From assembly GCA_959347315.1 (NCBI GenBank), contig OY365807.1, forward strand, positions 37,473,645 through 37,537,644: a stretch of 64,000 nt of DNA, written 5' to 3'. Under the pieces are notes generated by a model. The model was given only the letters and a program-made list of their open reading frames with translations, was not told the DNA's origin and made no database searches. Position 1 is the stretch's first letter, and every line of letters begins with the position of its first letter. The DNA comes from Bimastos eiseni (lineage: Eukaryota; Annelida; Clitellata; Crassiclitellata; Lumbricidae). Below are positions 1-14,500 of this stretch, one piece after another. Position numbers and translations under genes: made by a program.

Positions 1-13
1 CAGTTACATTTAA

Positions 14-76
14 CACTTTAACTATGAGAGTGTATTGAAATCGAGTGGGGAACCTATGCAGCTCATCATTAAAGTG
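14..76 (+). mobile_element. 63-nt TTAA-flanked inverted-repeat element
   Basis: The left end is CACTTTAACTATGAGAG and the right end GCAGCTCATCATTAAAGTG, flanked by TTAA on the left and TTAT on the right. It has the same size and layout as the copies at 38864, 40463 and 58298. Confidence 0.6.
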
Positions 77-876
77 TTATCTAGTAAAATGTGACGATTA
101 GCGACTAATGAGTGACCAGCCAACTACATGCGGTGCTTAGTTACGTGCAACTATTTAATGGTTTCCGTTGAAGTATTTATCCAACGACAGACTGAATAAA
201 TAGACTGAATAAATTCTTAATGAAAGTCATGCCCCTACTAATTACTAATTAAGTTATTTTTAAACTGCTTTTGAAATTGTTCATTGAGATTGACCCCTGA
301 TGTACGCTAGTGCATGGTTATTTTATTGTAGTATTTGTTAAATAAGTAAAATATTCTGTGAAATAGGTTTTGATGGGATAAAGACTGTCTAAATGTTATT
401 GTTAGTTTTTATCTCTGTCTGTAGCATCTTTATTTTGTTTAAATAGACTATGATATTGTATTACAGTACTTTAAGTAACTTTAAAGGTTTTCTTTGGAAA
501 GTTGTTTGATTGAAAGTAGCATGTGATTAAAATTAATTTTTTAAAGGACTTTATGCTTTTTATATTCGATCTAATTATTAAGTTGGCAGTATAAAAAATT
601 TAAGAGCTCCTAGTTGTTATATTGAAATTATTGCAAAGAAAACCATTTAATGACATTTGTAAAAGAATGAGGTCGGTTTTAGGACACCTGGATATATAGG
701 TCTTCGGAGTCGATGTGATTCAAGTTTAATGGTTGATGGGTGAGTTGGGTTGGAGCCATAAGTACTTTTGCTAGCAAGATGAATTGCTGGACTGTGGAAC
801 CTGGGTCGGATATTAGGCAGGAGATCTTTACGTGACTTTGTACATTAATATTAGTCATTGCTAAACGTAAACTAAA

Positions 877-1543
877 GCGAGTTGTACCGTTATAACTTTT
901 TTTGATTATGCCGACACAGCATATAACCGATTATTGAAATAGCCAATATCGATTATCATGTCAATTAATTATTTTGCAATAATCGTTTTCTAAACATAAT
1001 CTGCATAGACGTACTCTTGCGATGCAGGCACGTTTTTGATGCCTCCAGGATACAGATCGTGGGTGTTTGCGCTGGTGATTGCTCTGGTTGTCTAAAATAA
1101 TGGAAAGTCAATTGACATACAATCTTAGCATATATTCAAATATTTTCAAACAAGATCATATTCTGAAAGGTTTACAAGTCTTAACCATTCTCTGACATCA
1201 TTGAATCTCTCTAGTGACTTACCAAAGTTTCTAAGGTGCATAGTGAGAAGTATAATAATAAAGTGTAGTATGTTGCTAAATATAAATAAATAATTAGAAG
1301 CAAAACATAGATATTTTTACTCATTTTTTGATTATTGTGCAAACTACAAATAAATTAATTTTGGCATTTTCGTTGACTGCGGCGGGACGTTGCTAGGTGG
1401 ATGGGCCTGTTAAATAGTATACATTGGTTATCTGCCCAAACTGAGACAGATTTTTTAACATCGGCACTGAATATTGTTGCCGATATCGATTATGGCCCAT
1501 TGATCTAATAATCGGCCTGATAATGCTTATCGGTACAGCTCTA
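877..1543 (+). mobile_element. hAT-like non-autonomous element, copy 1
   Basis: It starts GCGAGTTGTACCGTTAT and ends ATCGGTACAGCTCTA, so the ends are an inverted repeat of the family consensus TAGAGCTGTACCGAT. Interior runs of CCGATTATTG and GCCGATATCGATTATG are shared with the copies at 3664 and 6905. No clear target duplication remains. Confidence 0.55.
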
Positions 1544-3389
1544 TCTTAACATAATCTGCCCATGATTGTTTTGTTAGTCATGGAGGATAACTAAGCTGAT
1601 TTCCTGGGATTTGGAACCCATTTTTGTTCATTTAAACGTATGTGTATATTTTCTATATTTGCAAGTTCCACTTAAATCAAAGCCTGGTCTTACTTGAATT
1701 GGCCACCTCCAAACCTGATTCTGACCCAGCTTCTACTTGCTTATTTGCTCTTGTAACAAGAGCAGCTGTTCGTATTGCCCGTTGGTGTTTGTGTGTTTGG
1801 TTGTAATTCTCGCCTGGAGACTGGTTCGTTTGATTAAATCTTTTATGCAGCAATATGCTGTTCTATACTTACATTAAGTCTCATGAACTTGTTATTATTA
1901 GTTCCTTAACTTAACAGTTCATTGGACATAGTGCTAGGTTTTTTCATTGTTGCTTGGTATTTGCAGTTTTAGATGTTTACAGTTGTGGTGTTTTCTGGTG
2001 CTGCCTTTGATATCTCTTCATGTGGGCTTTGGTTTTGTTATCAGCTTTTAATTTGATGTTTTAGTTCTCATTTTAGTGCTCATACCTGCTTTTATGTTTC
2101 ATTAACTATTTGATATATGTGTGCGTGCGTGTGTGTGCAGGCTTTAGTTGTTGAGCTGTCTGTATTTCTGTGATTTTATCTTGCTTGATTGTGTTTTGGT
2201 GCTGTTTTTGATTTTGTGTTTTATTTATGGTGTCCAATTTTAATTTTATTTGTATAGTTGGCTTTTCAGTGTTCAAACTGAGATTAATATGTATGGTCTA
2301 CTGCTGATATCTAAATGTCAGGCAATTATTTACAGCCCTAGATTGATTGCCATGAAGAGCAGGCCGTGATTGGGTTAAACTTTGTGACATATTGCCAGCT
2401 TTGAATCATGTAGATGCAGTTGACCCAGATTGGTGGCCAAATTTTATTTCCAATACGCGACTGCCGTAGCAATAACTAGTCATACCATTATATGATATAC
2501 CAGTGTGTGAGTGATTTAGAAATGGCATTTTACCTTATCTAGGGTCTTTCAATCTCTGACTCCAACAATCCTTTAAAATTTGTGAATTTTCAAACACCTG
2601 AACTAAAGTAAATTTGAGACATCTTAAGTATTGATATGATGAACATTGTCATAAATGACCTGTGCAGAACCTTTTTGTAGACCATTAAGTTGCATGCATT
2701 AGCTGAGACAGTTGTAACAATCTTTCCAGTTGTGTGGCATAGATTTTCTGTTTGAAGTCCTATATTTGTTCTGTTTAAGTAATATCGACGTTATTGCTAG
2801 ATTGTTTTTGTCCTATGGAAGACCACAGGCTTCTTAGATGTGCTTAATAGGCATTGATAAATATTTAGAAGTCTTTTTGTGACCTGCAGTACTGTACTGT
2901 TTGAATCTGACAACAGAAGCTTAGTTTAGTCATAGTGAGTCATATGAGACAAGGCTTATACAAGTCGTGGAGTTAGTTTGAACTATGAAAAAAGTTTCAT
3001 TTGAGCTAGAAAATTTTGCTGTGAAACCCGGTACTTAGTCTGTTTTTTTATAGGAGTTATTTGACTAATAAAGTTAGATCCATTGCAGTGGCAACTGCAT
3101 AAACTCTTAATTAATTTATTTCCAGATATTTCCAGATGTTTAGGTACTAATGTATCTTTGATTTAGGTCAAGACAAGATGTTTGAGAAGCTGATATTATT
3201 GGTAAAGATAGCATCCAGCAATGGATGTTAATTTTATCAGTATGTGTTTTGCATCTAGATATTTTTTTTATTGCAATGCCATAATTATGCAAGTTGATGG
3301 TAAGCTATTCCTGTTATATCTCACCACTGCTGATCAATTTTCATTAATATCTAACATGTTGTACAATTATTGTGTTAAATTTTCTGCAG

Positions 3390-5551
3390 TAGTGCTCCAA
3401 AAAAGAAGCGAAAGCAACAGGACTCGCATTCGAGTGGAAGTCAAGACTTCGGACGTAGTGTTTCTGGTAAGCAGTCACTGGTCCTCCAATTCATCTCATA
3501 TTATTGTAATTGTTGACCCTATTTTTTTGTAGAAAGCATGTGCATTGATCAATGCTACTTGAGTTTAAACAGTTTTCGCTGTGTAGGGTTCATTAGCATT
3601 GTATGATGTCTGCATCAGCAAGATGTGACTGAAAACCTTTGGCTGTTTGTCATGGGTAGTTGCTAGGGCTGTACCAATGTCACTTTTTGTCAATTTTTCT
3701 AAGGTTGCATATTGCCGATTATTGAAAAAGCCGATGCTGATTATGAAGTCCATTTTTTAAAATTTGACATTTCTCCGCTTTTCTCTTTTTGTTACGATTG
3801 AAATGACTAAATTTATTTCATCATGTTTGTTGGCTATAACTGGATCTTACTGGGTGGACGAGCCAGTACATGGTATTATTAAATCGTTGGCCACGGGGTG
3901 AGCCATCAAAACTGAGCATTTTTTTTAGGTATCAGTGATTATTATTATCGGTGTCGCTTTCGAGCAATCAACAGATTGTTCGACTAATTGATGCGATTAT
4001 AAGTAATTGCGTATCGGTATTGCTCTATTAGTTACATTTCAGTTGTAATTTGATTGTAATTTTAATTGAAAATTTATGTAGCATCGCTCAATGATCAGAA
4101 CTAAGCATCAGCATTCTGTGCCAACTTATATTATGTCAAATGTTGTTACAAACTACTGGTAAACTGTTACAACAGTTAGCAAACAATGCATTGTAACCAC
4201 AGCAGACAATGCATTGTAACCAATGCAGAGTCACTAGTGGAACTAACCAATGGGCGGGGAAATGATTTGTACGTTCAGAGTAGTGTCGATATAGGGTAGA
4301 ACGACAATAAGTGATTATAGATTGAGGCCCCACCAGTGGTTAATCGTTGAGATCACTCCAATGACAGATGGCATCCAGCCATTCACGATCTGTATATTCG
4401 AGATTCAATTGCACTTCAGATAGGATTGGTGTGATGCAGACAAGCAGGCGAAAGCAATAAGCAAACAAAATGCCTTCTAAATGTACAAAATCCTTTGCAG
4501 AACTGACGAATAAATCCATTAGTGCCTATAAACTCCCAATATGTTTAAGGTTACTGAGCTAACTGTATTTGGTCAAAGTTATTAGTTGAAATGATGCAGA
4601 AGTTGATTAATTACAGAAATCAGAGAAGTTTGGCTCATGAAAGTAGAGTGTAATAAAGAGGGATTTGTAGAGGTTGGTATTTTGTTTGGTGGCCGAATCA
4701 TTCAGTACTGTGTACTGTCGACAGACTCTTTCGATTGTGTAAAATTTATAATTTTTATGCTCTATATGCATGAGGTTATAGCTTTCTTGTGTGTGGACAA
4801 TCTCGGAACTAGTTTTTAATCAATCACTCAATATCGTTTTTATTGACTCCAATCACAGTGATTTTTAACAGTACAAACATACAACCATTGTCAGTAAGAA
4901 TAAAAATAACACGATGGAAAAACAAAAAGGGTCAACTGGACAATTGGTTGCTGATTAGTTTAGCATTGAGGTGGGAGGCAACTGGGAAAGAAAAATCCCC
5001 AAATTAACCGTATGGTTCCGCTAGTAGGTGACATCCTTTCATACTAGTATTGAGGCAGCAGATTGAAGAGATAAGACCGACAAATGCGAGTAATTTTAAC
5101 TTAACTAGTTAAATAAGCCAATGAAAGTGTGACCAGTACACGCACTCATTATGAATTGTTTAACAGGTATATTTTAGGTCTTGCCTTAAACAGACGAAGA
5201 CTACAAATTTGTCTTAGAATGACCGGTATAGCATTCCAAGTTGATGGACCAGTATATTTCAATAACAAATCTGAAGTAATGAAGACAATGTCGTTGTTTA
5301 TATTAGTTATTTGAGCTTGTGATTATAAAATTGTGCACTGGATGTTTCGTGTAATGATATAATGAGAGTTGCAAAATAGATTTGTGAGCTTTAGATGTTG
5401 TTATTTTGCTCCTAGTTCCATCCACTGTCTTCAAGCATGTTAGTAGCTCTGGTAGTCCAAGTCCTGCACCACGCAGTCCTGCTCTGAGTAGCAGCCATGC
5501 ACCAGATCCAAAGGCACTTGGAACACCAACTGTCACACCAGCATCTGAACG
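3390..5551 (+). CDS. MAP3K5: ASK exons: basic and Ser/Pro-rich linker after the kinase domain
   Basis: Exon 3390-3466 reads SAPKKKRKQQDSHSSG, preceded by ttctgcag and followed by gtaagc. It corresponds to the VSSKKKKTQ segment just after the kinase domain in human ASK1. The KKKRK run also resembles a nuclear localisation signal, but it is shared with the family linker. Exon 5416-5551 is rich in Ser and Pro (SSSGSPSPAPRSPALSSS) and probably disordered, with several SP sites that proline-directed kinases could use. The introns are phase 1 and phase 2, and the joined codons (GTT, CGT) preserve the frame. Confidence 0.8.
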
Positions 5552-8500
5552 GTTGGTCATGCTTTCACTTCAGCTCCAGCTCTTATTTTTATTCGTTTAA
5601 TAATATTATCTGGTTGCTCTTGAAAATGGAATTTGTTTGAGTTTTATTATCATCAGTTAAATTTCAGGTCCAATGTTTTGTGTTATGTCATGTTAAACCT
5701 GTACAAGTTCATCTGTTTTGCCTGTTTTCTCAAATGTCTTGTTTTTAAAATTTGTTTTCCAAAATTGGTTAGAAATGTTGGCTGGGTTTTTACATTTTGA
5801 GTGATTTGTCAATTGCTTTGTTTCTCGCAATTTTTTAAGCCAGGCATGATATTTTAGGCAATTTTAAGCCGTATTTCATGAAGTTTTCAAACTAAAACTT
5901 GAATAATGATACTTTTCTATTTTGCAATGTCTGTGCTTTGCTGGTCTCATGACTAATTCAGGCTGATTTTATTACTAACAAATTTGACTGAATCAGTTTT
6001 AACTAAATATGCAAATAATTGATTTAGCTTTATTATATGCATTTTTACACATAATTTACATAATGTCAATGAAACGAATGCAGGTCTAAAGCGAAACGGC
6101 CTCGTCCCGTTTCTGACAACTTTTCCTTTCAGACCATCCTGGAGTACCCTGCAGCAGTAGCCACATTTGGTGCTTGTTGTGATGCTGGTTTGAGGTTTGT
6201 AAAGAGGTCAGGACAGTTGCATGTGTTCTCGCTCTGGCTGGTTCTTCATTGCATTTGTCCTCTTTCTCTATAGGTACTCGCCTGGCTTCGAATAACATTT
6301 GCTTTCATATCTTTTTATGTATTTTATATATTTACTGTCTTTCGATATGTACATGTACAAGTAATATATCTACATTATGTGATGAATACATATTGATGTT
6401 GGCCTGTTGGTATAGACTGTGGTCTTGTGAATTCTGTGGCTTATCATCTTCCTGTCATAAGTTTAAATTTTATACGAAAACACTTTTTCATGGTTGTGGC
6501 TGTCAGATGTTACGAAATTGGTCACTACCACCCATAATTGACTGATTGTACACAGCATAAATGGTGCTGTACTTTTTAAAGATAGACATATTTGTGTTAT
6601 GTACCTGGAATAACTTAAATGGCTTGTAACTTTCGGCCTTCGTGACATTGATCTCTCATATGTAGTTGCGTGACATTACAGGGCAGTGCATGCCGAGATG
6701 TTAGATTAGTTTCAGCAATCTGTTGGCTAATTGCTTTGACTGTAATAAAGGTTTTAATTAACTTTCAATGCATTTCTAGGAAGTAAACATGATGAATCTT
6801 TTGTATTACTTTCTTTGTAGATTTCTTCAGCTCTTAATTGTATTAGAGTAATTGAAACGTCGATATTATCCTTTACTTGAAAGCAAAATATCAAGCGTAC
6901 AAATTAAAGCTGTACCGATATCACTTTTTGCCGCTTGTGCTGATACCGATTTTTGCCGATTATTCAGTTGCCGATACCCGATTATTTTGCCGATTATTTC
7001 ATTTTGTTTTCCAAGATGTCCATTTCCAAAAGATAGACCTACTGCTACTGCCTGTTGTTGTGATACAAGCAAACACATGCTCCATAGGAGACGTATGCAT
7101 GTAGTTGTGGACTGATCCTAGGCAGGCAATACAGATTAGACACATCGCCCATTGCTGTAGAGGCGTTCCTAATGAATACCTGATAGCTGCCATCTGACAT
7201 CTGATCAGACATAGCCTTGGGCCTTAGCCGAGCATTTGAGAGATTTGAATGTAAAGAGCCTCATGATTGTGAAGTTCATCCATCTAGTCTCAGACGACTG
7301 AAATGTTTCGGGGAGATCTGATTAGCAGCTAGCATGTACTCATTAGGCATGCCTCCATGATGTATATTCATCAGTTTCTCTGTTGAATTGGCCAGCCGTT
7401 CCTTGGCCATTAATGACCCTTTAAGCAGGCACTATTACTCAGTCTGCACAAGACCTATGTTGACACATTCCCACGGTCTATACTAGCGCACAGGGTGGTC
7501 TCATTACTGGTCTGAAGAAGCCATTGGCTCGACGACATGATATGGGAACGGAACGAAATGCCGTCTTCACAGACCCAGTGATGTTGCTGTTGTCATTTTG
7601 CTTGTACAGACTGAAAATAATATTATAAAATAAAAAATATTTTTTAATACCTGCGCCGATTATCTTGCCGATATGCGATATTGCCGATATCTCTATAATC
7701 GGCGCGATTAATTGGCCGGCCGATTAATTGGTACAGCTCCAGTACAAATGCTTATATTGTGTAGAACTTTTAATTTTAAATCTGTGGTTAATTTTTGTTT
7801 ATGTAAAGTTCTTGGTTTGCTGCATGGCTTCTCCGTATCTGACATATTTCTTTTTCTAATTTAATGGCTTCTATAGTGCCGTTATCATAATGGGAGGATC
7901 GCTTTATGTGAGCTTTCTAATAGTAAAATATTTATTTAATTTTTACAGTGAAATCTGGTAGATAAGGTATTATAAGGTGAGGTTGGGTTCTATTGTGGGA
8001 AAGTTTGGTAAAGTAGCTTAGAAATTAATACACCTCTGCATTTGTGATGTAGTAGTAAAATCTACCTTCTAATTAATTGTAATATGTATAGTGTCCATTT
8101 GAAGTCCTTTAGAGGTGTTTACGATTGAAAGCCAGAGTTGTTAATATCATGAAAAGGTATTGCATTACTTGGTATCACCGATTCTTTTTTCAATATTGCA
8201 ATAGTTTTACTTTGTTGGTATCACATGTGTATTGCAAAAATACTTTATTGGCCTGTCAGGCTGTCTGCGATACATGATACTAACACTTTTACCACTATAC
8301 TTTATATGGTTTTGTATTCATTAGAAATAGTTATGAATATTGACTATGCAATCTGTGATATTTGGTATGAAAGGAAATAGGAGACTTCTTGCTTCACAAC
8401 ACTGAGAGTACATATTTTATGTCTATGTACATAGACTTGACTTATGGATAAGTATTGGTGTTGGTATTACAATACTTTCAAGAAATAGTATTGGTATTGC

Positions 8501-11500
8501 CAATGCTTTCATTAGAAAGTATCAGTATTGGCAATAGTTTTGTCCTGTATTCTTAAGAGCCCTGTGAAAGCATGCAAAACAGTTGTCAGGCTTATAAGTT
8601 TTTTACAGCAAGTTTTACTGCAAGTGATTGAGATGCCCAGGACAATCCTTGTGACAAGTGGTGAAACAGAAATAAACTCTCACTGTGGAAGATGCCCTAG
8701 ACAAATCTCATGGCAAATTGTAAAGGTGAAATGAGGGGGCATCACTGTGAATGATGCCCAAGACAAGTCTTGGGACAAGAGGTGAAAATAAGATGGTGTC
8801 TCTTTGTGACAACGTGGTAAAGACAAATGGGTTGTCACTGAAAGATTGCAAGACCATACATGTGCATCTTAGAAGGCGAACTGTGAGAAGCCACAGCCAA
8901 TTAGGGTGGTGCCCCTGGCGGCAATCTGTGTAGGCCATGCTTACGATTTGTACAAGTTGGTGGATGTGTTCTGTTCGTGTCTGTATTCAGTGATGCAAGT
9001 AACTTTGGAAGCATGTCGATCTTATCTCCTCCGATCGATGGTGAGGGTCATGTACTGGATGCTGCCACGTACAAGGACGGTGGGCTCTATCTGCTACGAA
9101 AGGACTCGGAACGTCGGAGTACCCTCGTCAAAGTCATGATTGAAGACGAGGAAATGGTAAGTCCTTAGCAATGCCTGAGGAAATATGGTGGCTGTGCAGT
9201 CTAGTTGCGTCCGAGTCAGCTGGATGATGTTCTTTGTTAATTGTTAATATAGACTAACAGTTGCCAAATTATTAGTGTATTGTTTTATTATGTTTTGTTT
9301 TGTTATGGCTGAATTTTATGTGCAAATATTGACATTGGGAAGTTGGTGCTTATGACTGATGGTTGTGTATGATTCGATGGTAATACACTGACTGGCCTTT
9401 CAGAAGTCTGTGGTCTATCTTCTTAAATTTTAATTATACTGTGCATACAGTTGTTCTTCAGTCATGGGTCTTCTGTGTTATAGCTGTCATGGAAGTAATG
9501 TTTTTTATAATTGCCACCAATGAGAAATTGACTTTAGCAAAATAATGTGTGAAGCTTCAAAATTTTTTCTTTACATTAAGATAGAATACAATCAATGCAT
9601 TTAAGCATATACTTATATTGAAAGTTTCGCAGGTTTGCAGAAGAGAGGCTAGCGTGTACGAAAGTGTAAGGCATAATGAATAACGCTGGTCGTTAAAGGG
9701 CTAAAGCAATGGTATAGTTTGTCGAATAAGAGTGTTAGGCGTTTTGCTCAACATGTAATACCTAACTGTAAAAGATATTTCATTTCCTGATTTAGTAGCA
9801 GTTCTATTATGGTTGTTGTCAATTCCGTGGTAATGACATGCTAGATGAAGCACGTTTCTAATAGAAGCATATATTCAGATCAACACGTTCACTTGATTTC
9901 CAAGCCAAAAACTTAGGGTTACTTGCAAATGTTCATGAAGAAAACTTGTATGTGAGTATAAATAGGATATGAAGATTTCTTTTTAATGGAGGTTTTTCTG
10001 TGTTTGATTGGTACTTTTGACTTTATAGATCTGCGACAGGTGGTTCCAGCATCTGCACCGTAGCACCAACACTCCAATACATAAAATTAAGAAGGTAAGG
10101 CTTTTTATGTGTTTCAGAATTTCAGCCAGACTTGCACTGGGATGGTTTCTATGTGGAATTGCCCTTCAACATAATTTTAAAATGCTGGCATCTCGTAATC
10201 CATGCAGTTTGACAGTTTCATTACATGTTGTCAAAACGTACGATAGCATTTCTTTCTATGATTCTGATATCGATCATTGAGTTCTGTTTGAACATAAGTT
10301 CAACTCATTTGAAATTGAAGTTTATTAATTTTAAGTTTAAATTTCAATCATGAATGCAGTGTGTTTCTGATATTGGCTTACAATTGATGCAAAACTGTCC
10401 CTGCCTCAATGCAAATATCTTTTATGGTAAGACATTACTGGTATATGCACCAATAATTGAAATGATTTTTGAGAGTTGTCAATTTTAGAGATAAAATAAC
10501 TTTAATTGAAGGTGCAATGTGTGTTCTATTCTTGTGGATGTTTAGGAGCACTTGCTGAAGATGCTGTCCGGTCTCAGAGTATATATTCAGGATCAAAACA
10601 GAAAATCCATCCAAACTGCTATTGGTCAGTTTTTTTCTTTTTATTGTAATTTTCCATTTTTAAAGCAATTGGTCTGGGAAATTTTATTTCTGACATGTCA
10701 AGTCTAAACACTTGTTTGGTCCCATGTAACTATTAAGTTTGGTCTCAGCTAACTAGTTAAGTTTCATACTAAATGCTAATGTATTTTTATACCTAACCCT
10801 GATTACAGGATTTTTTGTCCTTTAAGGGTTTCTGTTAGTCCCTATTGGCTACCAGCTCATTGTCATCATTTTGTACTTGAGTTTGTTATTTGGAGACAAT
10901 AAGAACACTTGGTTATGGTTATGTACTTGGGTATGATGTGTTCCAAGAATTTGCTTGTATTTCAGGCGGATAGAAAAGGTTAATGTTAGCATAATCGGAT
11001 TTTTAATTCAATGATATCTAGCCTGCTTTGTATCGCCTGCCGGTCTGCCTTGCATTAGAACTTCACTATCTCAATTTAAAGAACCACTTTAGGTGAACAC
11101 ATGCTTTTTAAGAAGTCCATGCTGACACACAATGCTGGTTTGCAAGCTTGTTATGTAACAACTAACTTTACAACAATAATGGAAGATGACTGCAAAGAAA
11201 AACAGCAACGAATATATTGCAAAAATGATTTTTAGTTTTTGCTAAATGATATGGAAGTTTAAGTTACAATCCCTAATAAAGTTACTGCAAGATGTTGCAC
11301 ATCAAGATGGTGAGAAATATTGGTCATTTAAGAATGAATATTCGGTCTGGTGGTGTAGGGATGCTTGCGATGTGAATAAATAATTTTTAATTGGTTACAT
11401 TGATTTGCCAATTCTCATCCTGTTTTAGTTTCAGTTTAACTTACATGAATATCAGAATATAGGTGAGTATATTAGTTAGCAACTGCTAAAAATCTGTTTC

Positions 11501-14500
11501 CTTTCAGATGTATGTGTTTATTTCGATTTAATGTTGGTTTTTGTTTATGAACTTCAGAATCATTTCAAGAGGCCATGATCGCTCGAAATGAATTACAATT
11601 GGCTATCTATGTCTTCCAGGAGGCGGTAATTATGCTATTAATTACATCTGTTGATAGGTAGACAGCATTTTTGCATTGTAATTTACACAATGACTTTTTA
11701 TTTCACTTTGGGCTTTTATTGTAATAAAATTTCAAACAATCAGTTGTTTGGCATGTATTTTAAAATGAAAATATTGCTATTTCAGGTGAGTGAAATTCTG
11801 CAAGCTAGGAAGATTCAGCCTCACTGGATATTTGCACTCGACAATCTCATACGCAATGCTGTTCATGTGGCCATCACAATCATTTCTCCAGGTAAACAAC
11901 AAAATCAAAGCAAGTTCGATCGGAACCAATTACTTTCCAGATAAAATATTGTTTCTCTTGTAACGGAAAATGTTCGTTTCATAAGACATGCATGCCACCT
12001 TGCAGTAGAATGACTTAACATATGATATTGTGCTACATGGAAGCATATCTATGTTGCACATAAGTAGGCAGCATGTGCCTGAAAGATTGATTGAAACTGC
12101 AGTCATTTAGTATTTGTGTTCAGTGGTGTAATTTCACTTCAATTATGACAAAACATAGAGATGTGATGTGAATGGTATGGTTAATTACAGAACTTGGTGC
12201 AAATATTGCCGGTGACATAGAACAGGAAGAGGAGTCTACGTCTGGCGTTTCTACAAATGACTCTATGCGTGCAGTTACAGGAAGTGGAGAACCTCATGTT
12301 GATGATCGAGACCTCAGCAATCAATTCATGAAACTAGAGGAAGAAAACAGAAGGTAAGGCAAGGAGACAACTGCCCTCTAGCAAGTTCAGAGAATGCTTG
12401 TAATATTGAGTAGAATATGATCGGTAAAACGGTGTTACGCATGAGCCTAGGCAATGACATACAGATGAAGTTAAATTTCTGAGAAAATGAAATTACATCT
12501 ACTCTTGAAGTACTGCAGTTTGGCTGCTTTCACTGTTTGCATGAACCATAGACTATGGGTTTCTTTCTCTAGGTTTTCGGCACAACTTGCATATCAACAG
12601 CTATAAATGTGATATTTTCAGAGTATTCAGTGAAAATAGCTTTTTAATTCAACTTTAATTCAGCTATTCAGCTAATTGTGCCTGCAATTTGTGTAAATTC
12701 AATAGGGATTTGCGATGCTCTAGAAACAGACAATTTCGTGTATATACAGTGTAAGCAACGTATGACAATGCGAATGCAAGTCATTAAATAGGTGGTGATC
12801 AGTTGCCAGATCTTGTGTAACATTTGTTTTATGGTGAATTTGGTAGACTGTTAGAGCGGCTCATCGATTGCCAGGCGGCTTATCAGGATCTGCTACGATG
12901 TAACCTTGAAGCAAAACAACTTGAGATTCAGAATGTCAGGTAACTTAACAGTTAATTACTGTTCACTGTTCAATGGCTAAATACAGTGGTGTTTGTGCAG
13001 TGTTGATGTTTTATTACATTGTATTGTAGTGTATTTAAGTACTTAAAGAGCGCCTCGAATAGAGCAAACCGTTCAGAAGCGCTGCCAGTGCGCAAGGCTC
13101 CCGCGTGAAGAAGTAGGTTTTGAGAAAAGCAAAACTGGGTGAGAGACTGCCAGATTTTGCATGTTTATTGATTTCATGTCTTTCTGTGAACTTGTTAACA
13201 TGATATGTAGGTGACTGCACCCACTACGACATGAGGGACATGAAGAAAATCAGGTGCCACAGTTTGTTTTCCTGCATTGTTCCCGGCCACACCAGTCATT
13301 TGGTTAATCTTTGTCATTTCAATTGATCATCTGCTGAAAAATTGGATAGACTCAATGCCTATTAGATAACAGGTGGTTGAATTTAGTTAGACTCATTTAT
13401 TTGCACATGAACACCAACAGATGGCTGCGTTGGTTTCCTGCACATTTTCATTAAACCAAGAACAGATTGCTTGGAGTTCATGATCAGGACTGTTCTTTTT
13501 TGTCGTGCTTTCTCGGTGGCTGGACCCAGGTTCTGGAACTCCCTGCCTGTCTGTTCGGTCTGCTCAGTCTCTTTCTTCATTTCGATCTCGACTCAAAACC
13601 TTCCTTTTTCAGTTGGCATACCCTCCGTAGGCTATCTCTCTGTCTTGATGTACTGACCCCCTGGAATTGACCAGATCACGATTGGATTTGATGTGCCATT
13701 GATTAATGCACTCAGCATTAGACTTGGGCACAATAAAAGTGCTGATTAATAATAATAATGATTATCTGTTTTGAGCAGGGACTCCAAGGATTTATTAAAG
13801 GAAAAAAACATTGGTTTCATCAGCAAACAGTGCAAACTAAAGTGTATTTGAGACATTTGATAAGTCATTAATATGGTCAAGAAGATCAATTGTGCAAATA
13901 TGTCCTGCATATATATACGATGTTTTGAGACATAGATAGCCAAGTGTAATTCATTCCGAGCAATCATATAAAAATCCATGGCCTCTTGAAATGAATCTGA
14001 AGTTCATAAACAAAAAACAACATCTAGATGCCATGTGACTTTGATGTATGAGGGATACATACTGTAAAAAAACCTGTGCCTTTTGCAGCTGATTGCATTG
14101 GCCATGTCATTGGTCCTTCTTAATGCAATGTGATTTAGGAAATCTGAACATACTGTATCTGTCGGCTCTAGTTGTGAATCTATTGTTTAGGGTTGTGTGT
14201 GCGTGCGTGCGTGCATGAGAGGAAGAGAGAAAGAGACAGAGAGAGACAGAGAGAGAGAGAGAGACACACAGAGAAAGAGAGAGAGTGTGTGTCATTGGTG
14301 ACTCTTTGTGCCACTGGAGCATTGTTTGTTCATTTATGAACTGTCTGTACTTGTTAACCTTAACCCCTTAACTGGGGAATTACCTAGGCGGTTAACAATC
14401 AGCTCCTGGGGAATTAATTTAGCTGAAACTAAAATTTTATATGATGCACATTTACTTGTAAAAACCAAATGTTCTTCATTCTGGCAATATCAATATAGTT

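Larger units (their letters stand above)
1..3389. other. AT-rich non-coding DNA upstream of the first ASK exon
   Basis: No kinase exon or other coding segment is recognisable on either strand. The stretch probably belongs to a long ASK intron. It contains a short TTAA-flanked element at 14-76 and a hAT copy at 877-1543. A donor- and acceptor-bounded segment at 3169-3203 was examined and rejected because its frame contains a stop. Confidence 0.6.

Noticed and set aside
3169..3203. Segment bordered by AG and GT that might be an extra ASK exon
   Set aside because: The exit phase needed for the next exon gives an in-frame TGA.
5303..5600. Minus-strand 85-codon and plus-strand 64-codon frames as separate genes
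   Set aside because: They are the ASK exon 5416-5551 and its antisense shadow.
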